Source of the DNA: Porticoccaceae bacterium
GTDB lineage: Bacteria; Pseudomonadota; Gammaproteobacteria; Pseudomonadales; Porticoccaceae
Length of the DNA stretch: 64,000 nucleotides
Direction of reading: 5' to 3'
Assembly: GCA_902562425.1 (NCBI GenBank)
Contig: CACETF010000008.1
Span: 51,272 to 115,271 of the forward strand
The notes under the pieces are model-generated. The model ran no database searches. It saw nothing but the letters and a program-made list of their open reading frames with translations, and was not told the origin of the DNA. A program made the translations under genes and the position numbers. This document shows, piece after piece, positions 17,386-26,998 of the stretch (positions are counted from its first letter, which is position 1; every line of letters starts with the position of its first letter).

Positions 17386-20187
17386 ATGTTTACCACATTG
17401 ATAGAGACGATAGAGGATTCACTGGAGCTTTTAGGAGGCAAAGGCCGCTCACTTGCCAAGATGAAGATGGCCGGATTTAATGTGCCAGGAGGTTTTGTGG
17501 TTACCGCAGACGCTTACCGAACATTCATTGAAGAAAACGGTCTTCAGCTCGATATTCTGAGCGAAGCGAAGCCTGAATTGAGGGCGGGTTATCCAGTTTT
17601 TGACAAGTGTGCCGAGCGAATACATGGTCTGGTGATGCATAAGGCGATTAACGGCGCCATGCTTGAGGAGATAAGGTCTGCTTATAGTTCTATCGGTATT
17701 GATGTGCCAGTGGCTGTGCGCTCTTCAGCGAATGCTGAAGATTTACCAGATTTTTCGTTTGCAGGTCAGCAGGAGACTTACCTGAATGTCCGTGGAGAAA
17801 CCGCTGTTGCGGAGGCGGTTCAAAAATGCTGGGCGTCATTATGGACCGCCCAAGCAATTAGCTATAGGCACCAGAACGGCATCGACCAAGGCAGCGTCGC
17901 TATGGCTGTCGTTGTTCAGGTGATGGTACCGTCTGAAGTGTCAGGCATACTGTTTACTGCCAATCCAGCCACTGGGGAGAGGTCCGAGATCATCCTGAAT
18001 GCCAGCTTTGGGTTAGGAGAAGCGGTAGTAGGTGGCGAGGTCACCCCCGACACATTTGTTGTTGATCGGGATGATTTATCGGTCAAGGAGTCCATTTTGG
18101 GGCCCAAAGAGCATCAGGTGGTATATGACGGGGATCAGGGCGTACGGATGGAGGCAATTTCCGATGCCGATCGAGAAAAGTCATGCATGTCGGCTGGTAT
18201 GATCAAGGAGTTATGTGCTGGCGCCCTAGAAATTGAGGCTCTTAATGATGGACAGCCTCAGGATATAGAGTGGGCGTTTTGTGGTGGTGTCTTACATCTG
18301 CTGCAATCGAGGCCCATAACAAATCTTCCAGTCCAACCGATTGAGCTTGATTGGATTCCCACGCCGCCAGCGAAGTATGTAAGCCGTAGGCAGATTGTTG
18401 AAAATATGCCCGCACCAATTTGCCCATTATTTGAGGAGCTCTATCTAACCGAGGGTCTCGAATTTACCCGAAAGAAAACTGGTAGTGTGACGATGGTGGG
18501 AGGAGGACCAATGTTTGTCACCGTAAATGGATGGGCTTACCAGCGATTTGACTGGCCCTTGATCCATGAGCAGGTGAAGGAGCTTGAGGATGTCGGAAAT
18601 GTCTCAGAGGAGGATATTGAGGCTGCTGAGTGGGGGGCAGCCCAGGAGGCACAATTCAAGCATTTATACCAAAGGGCCGCTGAAGCAGCCCCAAATGATG
18701 TTAGTCTCTTTAGGAGTGAATTGAATGAAGAGGATAGAAGGTGTTTTGACCAGTGGTATGATGACCAGTCCGAAGACGGCTTAGACCGAAAAATTACAAT
18801 TCCGGAGAGTGAAAATACCACTTATGTGGCGTTTAATCATGTTGCACAAAATGATGCACAACTTAAGAAGTGGTATGAGGGTGCGAAGCCTCGTATAGAG
18901 GCGACCGCAGAGCGCTGGCGTGCGCTTGATATCCATAGTGCTTCAGATGATAAGCTTCTTGAAGCTATTGTCGACATGGGGATTGCTGAAGGGGATTACT
19001 GGTCAAACGATTCGAGTCATACGTTTGGATGTGCCAAGTCTACTGATGACCAGCTCCAATGTTTCTTACGTGAGACCCTCCCTGAGCACAATTTTATAAG
19101 CGGTCAATTTTTATCTGGTATCGAATCAAAGACCATGCAGTCTAATGCAGACCTTTACGAAATTGCCGAAAAAGTAAGGTCAGATAAAGATTTAACTTAC
19201 ACTGTGTTGGTGGTGCCCTCTCCATTTTTGATGCAGGCGCTTCGAGATCATGAAAAAGGGGGACCAGTTGTTGCAGCTATAAATCGGTATCTCCAGACCT
19301 ACGGTCATCAGGGCTATTCTATGGACTTTATTGAGCCAACGCAGGTAGAAGATCCGTCTGCTTTGTTTGCGTCACTGAAATCCATGGTTCGCGATTCAGA
19401 TTATCATCCTAGCAAGCAATCATTAAAGGCAACTGCTATTCGAGAGCAAAAGCTTGCAGAGATAACTGAACTGCTTTCAGGGCTTGAATACTGGCAGTTT
19501 CGGTTTCGGTTATGGTTTGCGCTTAAATACAACTACATCCGCGAGGAGGTAGCCTTCCGATTCGGATACACTTGGTCTATCTTCCGACCGGTAGCATTTG
19601 AGCTTGGTCGGCGTTTAGAGGAGTCCGGCTCTTTCAAGGAGGCTGAGGACATTTTTTTCCTTACGACTGATGATATTAAGAGAGCGATCGATGCGAGAAG
19701 AGTCGGTTCTGCTATGCCTGAATTGGGATTGATCGCTGCAGAGCGACGAGAGTTTCGTGAGGCTGCTAAGTTGCATCACCCTCCAGGAACCCTCCCGGCC
19801 GTTGCGAGTGCAGTTAAAGGAATTTCTTTTAAAGAGACGCAGATAAAAAATGACGAAAGCAGCAATATAATGCGTGGTTTCGCTGTTAGTTCAGGCAAGA
19901 TAACCGGTAAAGCGAGTGTGGTGATTGGACCTGGAGAGTTTGATAAGATGGTTCCGGGAACCATCTTGGTGAGTCCTCTCACGACACCTGCTTGGACACA
20001 ACTTTTTGCTCATGCCGAGGGTCTTGTCACAGATGTGGGCAGCATTCTCGCGCATGGTTCGATCGTAGCGAGGGAGTATGGTATACCGGCTGTTCTTGGC
20101 GTTGGAAATGGAACTAAGCGAATTAGACATGGACAGATGATTACCATAGACGGTGACGCGGGCACGGTGGAAATACATGAAGATTAA
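17386..20187 (+). CDS. PEP synthase/rifampin phosphotransferase-like dikinase
   Basis: A 933-residue enzyme of the PEP-utilising dikinase superfamily. The N-terminal ATP-grasp part shows LGGKGRSLAKM, VAVRSSANAEDLPDFSFAGQ and PQDIEWAF, with SRPITN ending the domain near residue 315. The C-terminal swivelling domain has LAHGSIVAREYGIPAVLGVG, carrying the phosphohistidine (about residue 890). There is no PEP/pyruvate-binding barrel of the size seen in PpsA after the His domain. The order ATP-binding, middle, His domain is that of rifampin phosphotransferase, so a phosphotransfer to an unidentified acceptor is more likely than gluconeogenic PEP synthesis. It is cytoplasmic and is cotranscribed with the SDR gene. 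Confidence 0.85.
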   Translation: MFTTLIETIEDSLELLGGKGRSLAKMKMAGFNVPGGFVVTADAYRTFIEENGLQLDILSEAKPELRAGYPVFDKCAERIHGLVMHKAINGAMLEEIRSAYSSIGIDVPVAVRSSANAEDLPDFSFAGQQETYLNVRGETAVAEAVQKCWASLWTAQAISYRHQNGIDQGSVAMAVVVQVMVPSEVSGILFTANPATGERSEIILNASFGLGEAVVGGEVTPDTFVVDRDDLSVKESILGPKEHQVVYDGDQGVRMEAISDADREKSCMSAGMIKELCAGALEIEALNDGQPQDIEWAFCGGVLHLLQSRPITNLPVQPIELDWIPTPPAKYVSRRQIVENMPAPICPLFEELYLTEGLEFTRKKTGSVTMVGGGPMFVTVNGWAYQRFDWPLIHEQVKELEDVGNVSEEDIEAAEWGAAQEAQFKHLYQRAAEAAPNDVSLFRSELNEEDRRCFDQWYDDQSEDGLDRKITIPESENTTYVAFNHVAQNDAQLKKWYEGAKPRIEATAERWRALDIHSASDDKLLEAIVDMGIAEGDYWSNDSSHTFGCAKSTDDQLQCFLRETLPEHNFISGQFLSGIESKTMQSNADLYEIAEKVRSDKDLTYTVLVVPSPFLMQALRDHEKGGPVVAAINRYLQTYGHQGYSMDFIEPTQVEDPSALFASLKSMVRDSDYHPSKQSLKATAIREQKLAEITELLSGLEYWQFRFRLWFALKYNYIREEVAFRFGYTWSIFRPVAFELGRRLEESGSFKEAEDIFFLTTDDIKRAIDARRVGSAMPELGLIAAERREFREAAKLHHPPGTLPAVASAVKGISFKETQIKNDESSNIMRGFAVSSGKITGKASVVIGPGEFDKMVPGTILVSPLTTPAWTQLFAHAEGLVTDVGSILAHGSIVAREYGIPAVLGVGNGTKRIRHGQMITIDGDAGTVEIHED

Positions 20188-20199
20188 TTGTTGGTGATG

Positions 20200-20231
20200 G
20201 TAAAAGGGCAGCTGGAATGCTGCCCTTTTAC
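20200..20231. terminator. Bidirectional intrinsic terminator
   Basis: A perfect 13 bp stem, GTAAAAGGGCAGC/GCTGCCCTTTTAC, with a six-base loop (TGGAAT). The A-rich and T-rich arm ends let it work for both the PEP-synthase-like gene (plus) and the TonB receptor gene (minus), which converge here. Confidence 0.88.
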
Positions 20232-20255
20232 TACTACTAACGTATTGGAAACATG

Positions 20256-22517
20256 TTACAGATTATCATAAGTGACTTGTAGGTGAATCGCTCTCGGCAT
20301 GGAAATTAAGCCGGGTCCGCCCTCAGTGAACACCATGCCATACATCCCGTCAAAGTCGGTTGCGTTAGTTAGGGATACGTTAAAGTCCCAACTGTCACGC
20401 CTGACGCCAGCGCTGAGGCTCAGATTTTTGTATCCAGATGGAGCTGGTTTATAGCAGCAAAGATCACCCATCACAGAAGCGAGGGTGCTGAATGCATTTA
20501 TTTTGGAACGTGATGCATATGTTCCTGACGCATACATCTGGCTACCATTAGATAACTCCTGCTGATAGTTCAAGCTTAACGAGTGCGTGGTAGGAGAATA
20601 ATTATAGAGTTCTCCGCCCACTTTTACCGCTCCCGGGAACCCTGTAACAACTGCTGGATCGGGAACCGCAGTGACCTCTGTGTCTGTAAAACCTCCGGCG
20701 TACGTCAAGCTGAGATTATCCGTCAGGTTTGCCTCGACGGAGACTTCGATAGAAGTTACGTCTGCATCTGTGTTACCCATAGGAAGCGCGAGCGCTGAGG
20801 GGATATTCAGTCCGGCACGCATTGCAAGATCCTCCCACTGGCCTAAGGCGTAAACAAGCTCTAGCTTGAGGTCCCCATCATTCAGTGTCCATTTGGTTCC
20901 GATTTCCGTACTCACCAAATCGGTCGAATCCTCTGGTATAAGGCCAGTAAGATTGGCATCCCTCAATGCAACGAGGTTTGCGCCAGAGACCCTAATAGGA
21001 GCACGTGAGGCGGTGGAACGACTCAAGTAAACTAGGCCATCCTCCTGTGGTTTCCACTCAATACCAACTCGATAGCTAGTATTATCATGGCTATAAGGCT
21101 CGACTGCTTCCGGCGTTAATACGTATCCAGTGAAGGGCCCCGTTGCTGGATCATCATAGCCATATACATCTGCTGTCGCTCTCATAGTTAATGAAGACGC
21201 CTCAGATGCTTCCTCATCATGGCTTCGGATACCCCCAAAGATACTGATGGTATCGCTGACGTCGTATGTCAGCTCGCCATAAAGAGCAGTAGCCTCTTGA
21301 GCACTGGCAGTTCTTGAATCGTATTCTCCATAGGTTGCATAGTTGTATTGAGTGCTTCCGGTGCCTTCAGAATCAAAGCTCATGTAACCAACAATCCATC
21401 CCAGAGGTCCATCACTCTGGGAGACCATCCGAATTTCGTGGCTAGTGGTTTTTGAGGGAGTATCGGAAATTGTAACGATACCATAACTGAAGTCCTCCTG
21501 ATTACCATCTCGTGTCTTTACATCTACGTCGCCGTAAGAGTAAGTGAGGTTGGCAAAGCCGAGATCAAATTTGGCCAGCGCCGTGGTCCATGCAGTATGG
21601 TTTTTATTCCTAAAGATGCCGTCAGGGAAAACCTCAAGGCCAAAGTCCCAGCCGATTTCGGCTACTTCCATGACTCCATTATCCGATTGTTTGAGACTGG
21701 TTCCGGGTAAGAAGAAGTAATCGGTCTCCCATTCTGAATGGGTCAAAGTCAACTCGACCGAATCTGAGGGCATATATGTGACCTTTGTCCTCATAGTAAC
21801 TCTTTCTTCTTCATGGGCATAATCGACTTCGGGCCTTCCTTGCACAATTCCGTGACCGGGATCTGTCTCGGAGAGGTAAGAAATCCTTATTCCCAATTTG
21901 TCTTCTACGATGGGCACATTAATTACGCCGCCATAGGTAAGGCCCATGTCACCTCCTTTACCATACGACATCATTCCGGTGCGGGCGAGGTATCCTGTTT
22001 CACTTAAATTGACCGGAGCAGTTCTCATTATTACGCTGCCCGCGGATGAGTCTTGCCCATATGTGGTTCCTTGAGGACCTCTTAAGACCTCTATTTGATC
22101 GAGGTCAAAGGTTCCAAGGGGAGGAGGGGTCATGGTGTTGATGTCGATGAAAGGAATATCGTCTATATAGTAACCGACCGGCTGCATTCCTCCACTCGCA
22201 TTGGTTTGCGTAATCCCCGCGCCCCTGAGCATAATCCCATCGCCTGCGGGCGGTTTTCCACCTTGCGTTATTGCCGTGGTGGCACCTGGGACTAAGTTGT
22301 AAATGTCCGTTACATCTCGGTATATCGGCATTGAAAGTGTTTGTCTGGGTATCGCTTGCACAGATTGCGGGATTTCCATGACCGATTCTTCTCTACGTGT
22401 GGCAGAAACAATTATTTCATCAACCTCTGCCATGTCGGTATCATCTGCGATCGAGACGAAGGATGCTGGATACAGCAGACCTAAAGTCATTATACGTATT
22501 GCTAAAGCGTGTTTCAT
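20256..22517 (-). CDS. TonB-dependent outer-membrane receptor
   Basis: A 753-residue TonB-dependent receptor. A signal peptide (to about residue 25) precedes the TonB-box region VDEIIVSATRREESV, the plug domain (about 45-165, with VLRGPQGTTYGQDSSAGSV) and a beta-barrel of alternating strands with aromatic girdles. It ends HLQVTYDNL; the final residue is Leu rather than the common Phe. The start ATG 22517 has an AGGAGGGG ribosome binding site. The ligand is unknown. The surrounding catabolic genes favour an organic substrate over a siderophore (inference). A decayed relative is divergent at 22783. Confidence 0.93.
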   Translation of the reverse strand: MKHALAIRIMTLGLLYPASFVSIADDTDMAEVDEIIVSATRREESVMEIPQSVQAIPRQTLSMPIYRDVTDIYNLVPGATTAITQGGKPPAGDGIMLRGAGITQTNASGGMQPVGYYIDDIPFIDINTMTPPPLGTFDLDQIEVLRGPQGTTYGQDSSAGSVIMRTAPVNLSETGYLARTGMMSYGKGGDMGLTYGGVINVPIVEDKLGIRISYLSETDPGHGIVQGRPEVDYAHEEERVTMRTKVTYMPSDSVELTLTHSEWETDYFFLPGTSLKQSDNGVMEVAEIGWDFGLEVFPDGIFRNKNHTAWTTALAKFDLGFANLTYSYGDVDVKTRDGNQEDFSYGIVTISDTPSKTTSHEIRMVSQSDGPLGWIVGYMSFDSEGTGSTQYNYATYGEYDSRTASAQEATALYGELTYDVSDTISIFGGIRSHDEEASEASSLTMRATADVYGYDDPATGPFTGYVLTPEAVEPYSHDNTSYRVGIEWKPQEDGLVYLSRSTASRAPIRVSGANLVALRDANLTGLIPEDSTDLVSTEIGTKWTLNDGDLKLELVYALGQWEDLAMRAGLNIPSALALPMGNTDADVTSIEVSVEANLTDNLSLTYAGGFTDTEVTAVPDPAVVTGFPGAVKVGGELYNYSPTTHSLSLNYQQELSNGSQMYASGTYASRSKINAFSTLASVMGDLCCYKPAPSGYKNLSLSAGVRRDSWDFNVSLTNATDFDGMYGMVFTEGGPGLISMPRAIHLQVTYDNL

Positions 22518-22603
22518 CTTCCCCTCCTGACTGATTTATTTTTCTAGTTCGGCAGAAATGCTCTTGCCTGCTTGTGAGCACACCAAAAAAGTGTAGTAGA
22601 TCT

Positions 22604-22617
22604 CCCAAAGTTTTGGG
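22604..22617. promoter_or_regulatory. CCCAAAGTTTTGGG dyad upstream of the TonB receptor
   Basis: A near-perfect palindrome (CCCAAA/TTTGGG around GT) about 90 bases upstream of the receptor start. It shares the CCCA/TGGG arms of the dyad at 16487 but with a shorter spacer, so it may or may not bind the same factor. Confidence 0.35.
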
Positions 22618-22782
22618 TAGCCCTTAATTTACACTTTCCGAAGCCATTGTGAGCCTTGCTAATTTTACGTCTTAGTTTAAAAGCAAATAATATATCGATC
22701 AAGTGAATTGTCGTATTCAACATCAATAAAAGCACAACAATCTAGGGTTGGGGGTTTATATTAAAAGGGTCTTAATCGCACG

Positions 22783-23759
22783 GTGCTAATTGTAAGTTTG
22801 TTTTTTTCAGTTGCCCTCCATTGTTTTGCCGATGATGTAGCGGCCGATGTTGAGGAAATAACCAGTGCAGCCGGTCTTCGTTAAAGCGCGGATAATCGCT
22901 TCAAAGATAAACTTACTTCATTTAGAGAGCCTGGCGATGCTCCATTGGAACTACACACCGGCATCGTCACTACTTCAGCGGATCCAATGGAAAACTTTGG
23001 CGTAGACTCAGTTGAGGTCAGTCGAAGACAGAACGATCTATCTGATTAGAAGCAAAATAGAGCGGGCACCTTTGCTCATATCGTTAGTTGATCAGCAGCA
23101 GGTCACAAACGCCGGTTTTGCTGACATTGCAGCCGCCTCAGCGACGTGAGGTGTGCAGATTGCCATTGAGTTGGGTGCAAAGTTCACTCTCGCAGTTGGT
23201 GCAATTGACATGGAGGTCGCCGTGTAATTAACGAGTGGAGTGAGATACCATTCCTGCAGAACTTGGGTAATTGGGTATCTGCCACCATCAGTGGTAAGGC
23301 TGGAGACAAATCCTCCTCAAGACGATAATCAACTACCAGGTCAACAGTAATCTGTGACTTGCTTATGCCGGCCCTTTTGTTGGTAGCGAGATCTCAGCCA
23401 TTCCCGCGAGTAAACCTAACTATCCACCAATTCCTCAGATGTGTGGTGAGCGTTACAATTATAATTCCAACATCCATGCCGTAACGGTAAATTACTCCAC
23501 TGATCTGTTGAATGGATGGGAAGGTTACATGAATGGAAGCTATGCTCACAGGCTTAAAATGAACGGTTCTAAGTCATAAACACATGCTGGCAACACTAAA
23601 TCATCTGCTGCTTGGCCAGCACGTAGATATGGTAACCTGACCATCGGTGCCACAAAAGACGAGAAGAGCGTGAGTTTGTCGATAACCAATCCGACCAACT
23701 TTAACGAGACATACATAGGCGGGTCATCCATGTTGATGGTGGACATTGCGCCGTTCTAG
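22783..23759 (+). pseudogene. Decayed TonB-dependent receptor
   Basis: A reading frame beginning at GTG 22783 gives a signal-peptide-like LIVSLFFSVALHCFA, then DDVAADVEEI, the pattern seen just before a TonB box, and stops soon after at GLR. Further stops and frame changes follow. Barrel-like pieces reappear, including GVQIAIELGAKFTLAVGAID near 23.2 kb. From about 23380 comes FVGSEISAIP, then NSNIHAVTVNYSTDLLNGW, an in-frame TAA, and RYGNLTIGATKDEKSVSLSITNPTNF, ending at TAG 23757-23759. That end matches the last strands of a receptor barrel. At under 1 kb against about 2.2 kb for an intact gene, it has also lost internal sequence. It is divergent from the intact receptor, which is possibly a relative. 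Confidence 0.78.
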
Positions 23760-23854
23760 TTTATAAACGAGTTTTGCACTCATCGGTTAGTTAAAGCAGC
23801 ATGTAGCACAAAAAAGTTTAATCGAGCGAAATGCAACTGAAAGACTACCTATTT

Positions 23855-24586
23855 TTATTGATCTTCTATTGCGATGGCTCTGACCCAAGTGCCCTCCATC
23901 CGCTCGACATTGAGTGGCAAGCTTATGAAGAAAACGCGATCCTGTGATAGCGATCCTATATTTGCGAGAGGGTACACTATCGGTATATTGTTGCCTGTCA
24001 TCGCTCTATGGGTTGGACTGTTGCCCGGTTCAGGTCCGTCGTAGTTTGTTTCCCATGAAATTCCGGGGACTCCGACCCCCAACATTTTGATCCTCTTCTG
24101 TTCAGCGAGCCAGTATGAGGTGTCTCCTGCGAGTGTGGGTTGCTCATCGCCGCTCCAGCAGCTTGTTAATAGAACAATATCACCCTCTTGAACTTTTGAA
24201 AGATGCTCGGGCAGAATTAGGCCGGCTTTTAGATCATCCAGCACACACACACAAGCTTCACCGTGGTAAGTGCTCAAAGGAACGTCCCATATACCCTTCA
24301 TTCCATCAGGAAGGCCGGTCCAGTTGTCATTATGTCTTACGCCTAACTGGATGTGAGCGCCCATGTGACCGCTAAGCCCTCCAATCGGCCAGTCGCTTAC
24401 TGTACCAATATTTGCGCCAATTAAGTGCTCCATGGTGCCATCAGTTTCATTTATAGTTTCCTCACTGAGCCATTTGTGACCATAAACGTCATCTGTCCCC
24501 TGTTCGATGGACCCATCGATTCTAGCTACCCTCGCAACTAATTTTTCAGTGAGGTCAACAATTTTCTTTCCCTTCAAGCTGATCAT
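23855..24586 (-). CDS. Cyclase-family metal-dependent hydrolase (kynurenine formamidase-like)
   Basis: A 243-residue member of the cyclase family (PF04199 type). The family metal motif H-x-G-T-H-x-D-x-x-x-H appears altered as HMGAHIQLGVRH: the two histidines and the final one remain, with Ala for Thr and Gln for Asp. ILLTSCWSG (VLLTSCWSG here) and the C-terminal FFISLPLNVERMEGTWVRAIAI match the family. It is cytoplasmic. It overlaps its upstream paralogue by four bases (ATGA), so the products may form a heteromer. Such enzymes hydrolyse amides or lactone-like rings. The substrate is unknown. Confidence 0.82.
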   Translation of the reverse strand: MISLKGKKIVDLTEKLVARVARIDGSIEQGTDDVYGHKWLSEETINETDGTMEHLIGANIGTVSDWPIGGLSGHMGAHIQLGVRHNDNWTGLPDGMKGIWDVPLSTYHGEACVCVLDDLKAGLILPEHLSKVQEGDIVLLTSCWSGDEQPTLAGDTSYWLAEQKRIKMLGVGVPGISWETNYDGPEPGNSPTHRAMTGNNIPIVYPLANIGSLSQDRVFFISLPLNVERMEGTWVRAIAIEDQ

Positions 24587-25440
24587 CTGTGCACCTCCGG
24601 AGATTCAAAAGCAACTGCTCGGACAAAGCTCGCCTCTAGCTTGGGTACATTTAGCGGCGCTCCGTAGAAGAAAACGCGATCTGAATTGATGTGATCGATG
24701 TTAACAAGGGGATGAACAATCGGAATGTTAGCGCCCAAGAGCATCCGTCTGATGGGGGAGTTTTCAGGAGCAGCGACTTTTAGATCATACTGCCACTCGA
24801 TACCGGGGTATCCCAGACCTAGCATCTTAATTTCTCGGTCCTCTATCAACCACTTTGTTGTGCGTGGCGAGAGCCATGGCTGCTCCTGGCCGGAAAATGG
24901 ACTTGTCATAAGAACGATGTCACCCTTCTGCACATTATCAAGATGCTCTGGGAGTATTTCCTCGCCACGAATATCGCCGCGTTCTGCTTTCGTGAGCCAG
25001 AACTTTTTCTTCGGATATTCTTTGGGGTAATTTGATTCTTCCTCAACTGCCTTTGGCTTGAGGCGCGCGAGATTAAATACGGAAGCTTCTCCCATGAACG
25101 TACTTAGATCCATTTCCCAAATTCCCTTCATTTCTTTGGTAATACCTTTCCAATGGCTTATATGACCTTTCCCGCCTTGCACATGCGATCCAATGTGTGA
25201 CGTCATACGCTGCCGACCTAATGTGTCGTCATCTTGAAGCGCCCCGTATATGGAAATATCCTTTGGGGCTGCATAAACAGTAAATAAGGAATTATCTGGG
25301 GGGAAACGTCCTTCCCACATTACCCACTGGTTACCGTAAGGATCTGGTTTACCCTCCTCTACAGTACCATCAAGACGATTGATTCGAGGTATAATCCTAG
25401 GGCTTAAGTCAATTGCCTTGTAACCGTCCAGTGAAAACAT
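24583..25440 (-). CDS. Cyclase-family metal-dependent hydrolase, paralogue
   Basis: A 285-residue paralogue of the next gene. The motif reads TSHIGSHVQGGKGHISHW, again keeping the histidines while the usual Asp is replaced. It has an insertion of about 40 residues between EASVFNL and GEEILPEHL that is absent from the shorter paralogue. It ends FFYGAPLNVPKLEASFVRAVAF, as in the partner. The start is ATG 25440. The 107-base upstream gap contains one CACCCA (25515-25520). It is likely the first gene of a two-gene operon. Confidence 0.82.
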   Translation of the reverse strand: MFSLDGYKAIDLSPRIIPRINRLDGTVEEGKPDPYGNQWVMWEGRFPPDNSLFTVYAAPKDISIYGALQDDDTLGRQRMTSHIGSHVQGGKGHISHWKGITKEMKGIWEMDLSTFMGEASVFNLARLKPKAVEEESNYPKEYPKKKFWLTKAERGDIRGEEILPEHLDNVQKGDIVLMTSPFSGQEQPWLSPRTTKWLIEDREIKMLGLGYPGIEWQYDLKVAAPENSPIRRMLLGANIPIVHPLVNIDHINSDRVFFYGAPLNVPKLEASFVRAVAFESPEVHR

Positions 25441-25547
25441 AATTGGAACCTCTACTATTTTTTTTACAGAGTAAACTCAGCAACATTCTTATACAACTCA
25501 ACCGGTTGAAAGATCACCCATAACCGATAACAGTGCGCACAATGGTG

Positions 25548-26828
25548 CTAATTTCTCTCAGCCGCACGCATACGCTCAAGAGCATCGAACACAAAATCCT
25601 CCTTGCCAATAGCCCCGGCTTTGAGAACAAAAGATACTGGATTTTTGCCAGCTTGATGGCAGTACCCTCCGCTAAGGTTATCGAATGAGGATACTTCTAC
25701 ATTTTTTATTCTGAGGGAATTTATTACCTGTCCTGATGTCTCTCCGCCGCCGACTATGAACTTCCTAACACCCAGATCAAATAAACCTTTCGCCACCTTG
25801 CCAAGGATACGATCAGCCTGATCTGCCGCACCTTTCACACCGAGAGCAGTTTGGGTACGTTTTAACTCGTATGAATCGGCGGAGGAGGAAATAGCAATTG
25901 GACCATTGTTTATGTGTTGTTTGGCCCAATGCAGGATCTCATTTAAATATCCTTGATCTTCACCAGCTTTAACGACGTCTATGCGAAATATGGGATGCCT
26001 TTTTTCAAAATACTCCAGCTGTCGGAGAGTTGGGGCCGCGCAGCTTCCGGCTATGAATGCTTCGCCTCCGGGACTTGCGGGAAGGAGTGTCCTCGGTATT
26101 TTTTGCGATAATTGATTTAACCCTTTTTTCCATGCTCTGGCCAGGAATACAGGCAGCGCATCCGCCCCAGTAGTCAGAGGCCAGTCTAAAGCCAGTTCTG
26201 CAATACGCTCAAGGTCATTATCATCTACAGCATCAGCGATAAAGAACTTCTGACACTTGTTTTGTTCGATATACTCTACTATCGCGGCTTTACCGCGGAG
26301 TAAAATAGAATGTGACAAAAGACCTACTGAGTGCCTTGATTGCGACTGTAGCACTTCAACGAGGTTTGAGTTTGTCATGGGCGTTACAGGATCAACACGC
26401 TTAAATGACTCTCCTAAGGGTGTCAATCCAAGGAACATCCTCCCTTGAAATATGGTCACCGTGTACTCTGGAAAGGCGGGGCAAAAAAGAGTGTATTCAC
26501 AGTTCAGCGCTTCAAGCATAGCGTCTGCAATGGGACCAATGTTGCCTTTTTTCGTAGAGTCAAAAGTGGCGCAATACTTGTAGAAAAAGCGTTTACAACC
26601 AATTTCCTGAAGAGCTTTGACCGTCTGTATCGCTTCTCTCTGTGCCTCCACAGGATCAATCAGCCTAATTTTCCTTGCCACGACTACAGCGTCAGCTGTC
26701 GATTCGGCGACAGAGGAAAGACCATCGATGGAGCTTACGAGAGGGCATTCAACCCCCTCGCGCTCGAGCAGACTGGCCACCATCATTCCACCAGTAAGGT
26801 CGTCCGCGAGTATTCCAAGTTGAATCAT
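25548..26828 (-). CDS. Four-carbon acid sugar kinase family protein (DUF1537, OtnK-like)
   Basis: A 426-residue kinase of the former DUF1537 family. The N-terminal domain begins LGILADDLTGGMMVAS, the family's acid-sugar-binding signature. The C-terminal domain holds the nucleotide-binding FIVGGGETSGQVINSL (about residue 360) and GGYCHQAGKNPVSFVLKAGAIG. Members phosphorylate threonate, erythronate or similar acids, which a dehydrogenase and a class II aldolase then turn into dihydroxyacetone phosphate. An aldolase of that class begins at the left edge, though 25 kb away. The start ATG 26828 faces the esterase gene across a short divergent gap. Confidence 0.88.
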   Translation of the reverse strand: MIQLGILADDLTGGMMVASLLEREGVECPLVSSIDGLSSVAESTADAVVVARKIRLIDPVEAQREAIQTVKALQEIGCKRFFYKYCATFDSTKKGNIGPIADAMLEALNCEYTLFCPAFPEYTVTIFQGRMFLGLTPLGESFKRVDPVTPMTNSNLVEVLQSQSRHSVGLLSHSILLRGKAAIVEYIEQNKCQKFFIADAVDDNDLERIAELALDWPLTTGADALPVFLARAWKKGLNQLSQKIPRTLLPASPGGEAFIAGSCAAPTLRQLEYFEKRHPIFRIDVVKAGEDQGYLNEILHWAKQHINNGPIAISSSADSYELKRTQTALGVKGAADQADRILGKVAKGLFDLGVRKFIVGGGETSGQVINSLRIKNVEVSSFDNLSGGYCHQAGKNPVSFVLKAGAIGKEDFVFDALERMRAAERN

Positions 26829-26998
26829 TGCATTTTAACCCAAATTAATCCTTGGTGATTGATGTTACTCTATCGGGTGGTACAGATACCAATACTTCGA
26901 TTGCATTTAATTTATGGGTGAAGAATACAGTTCTTTTCTGGAAAAACAGTCTTGCATCACTCACTATTGGGTTTGTTGATTGTGCGGATCTGACGTTT

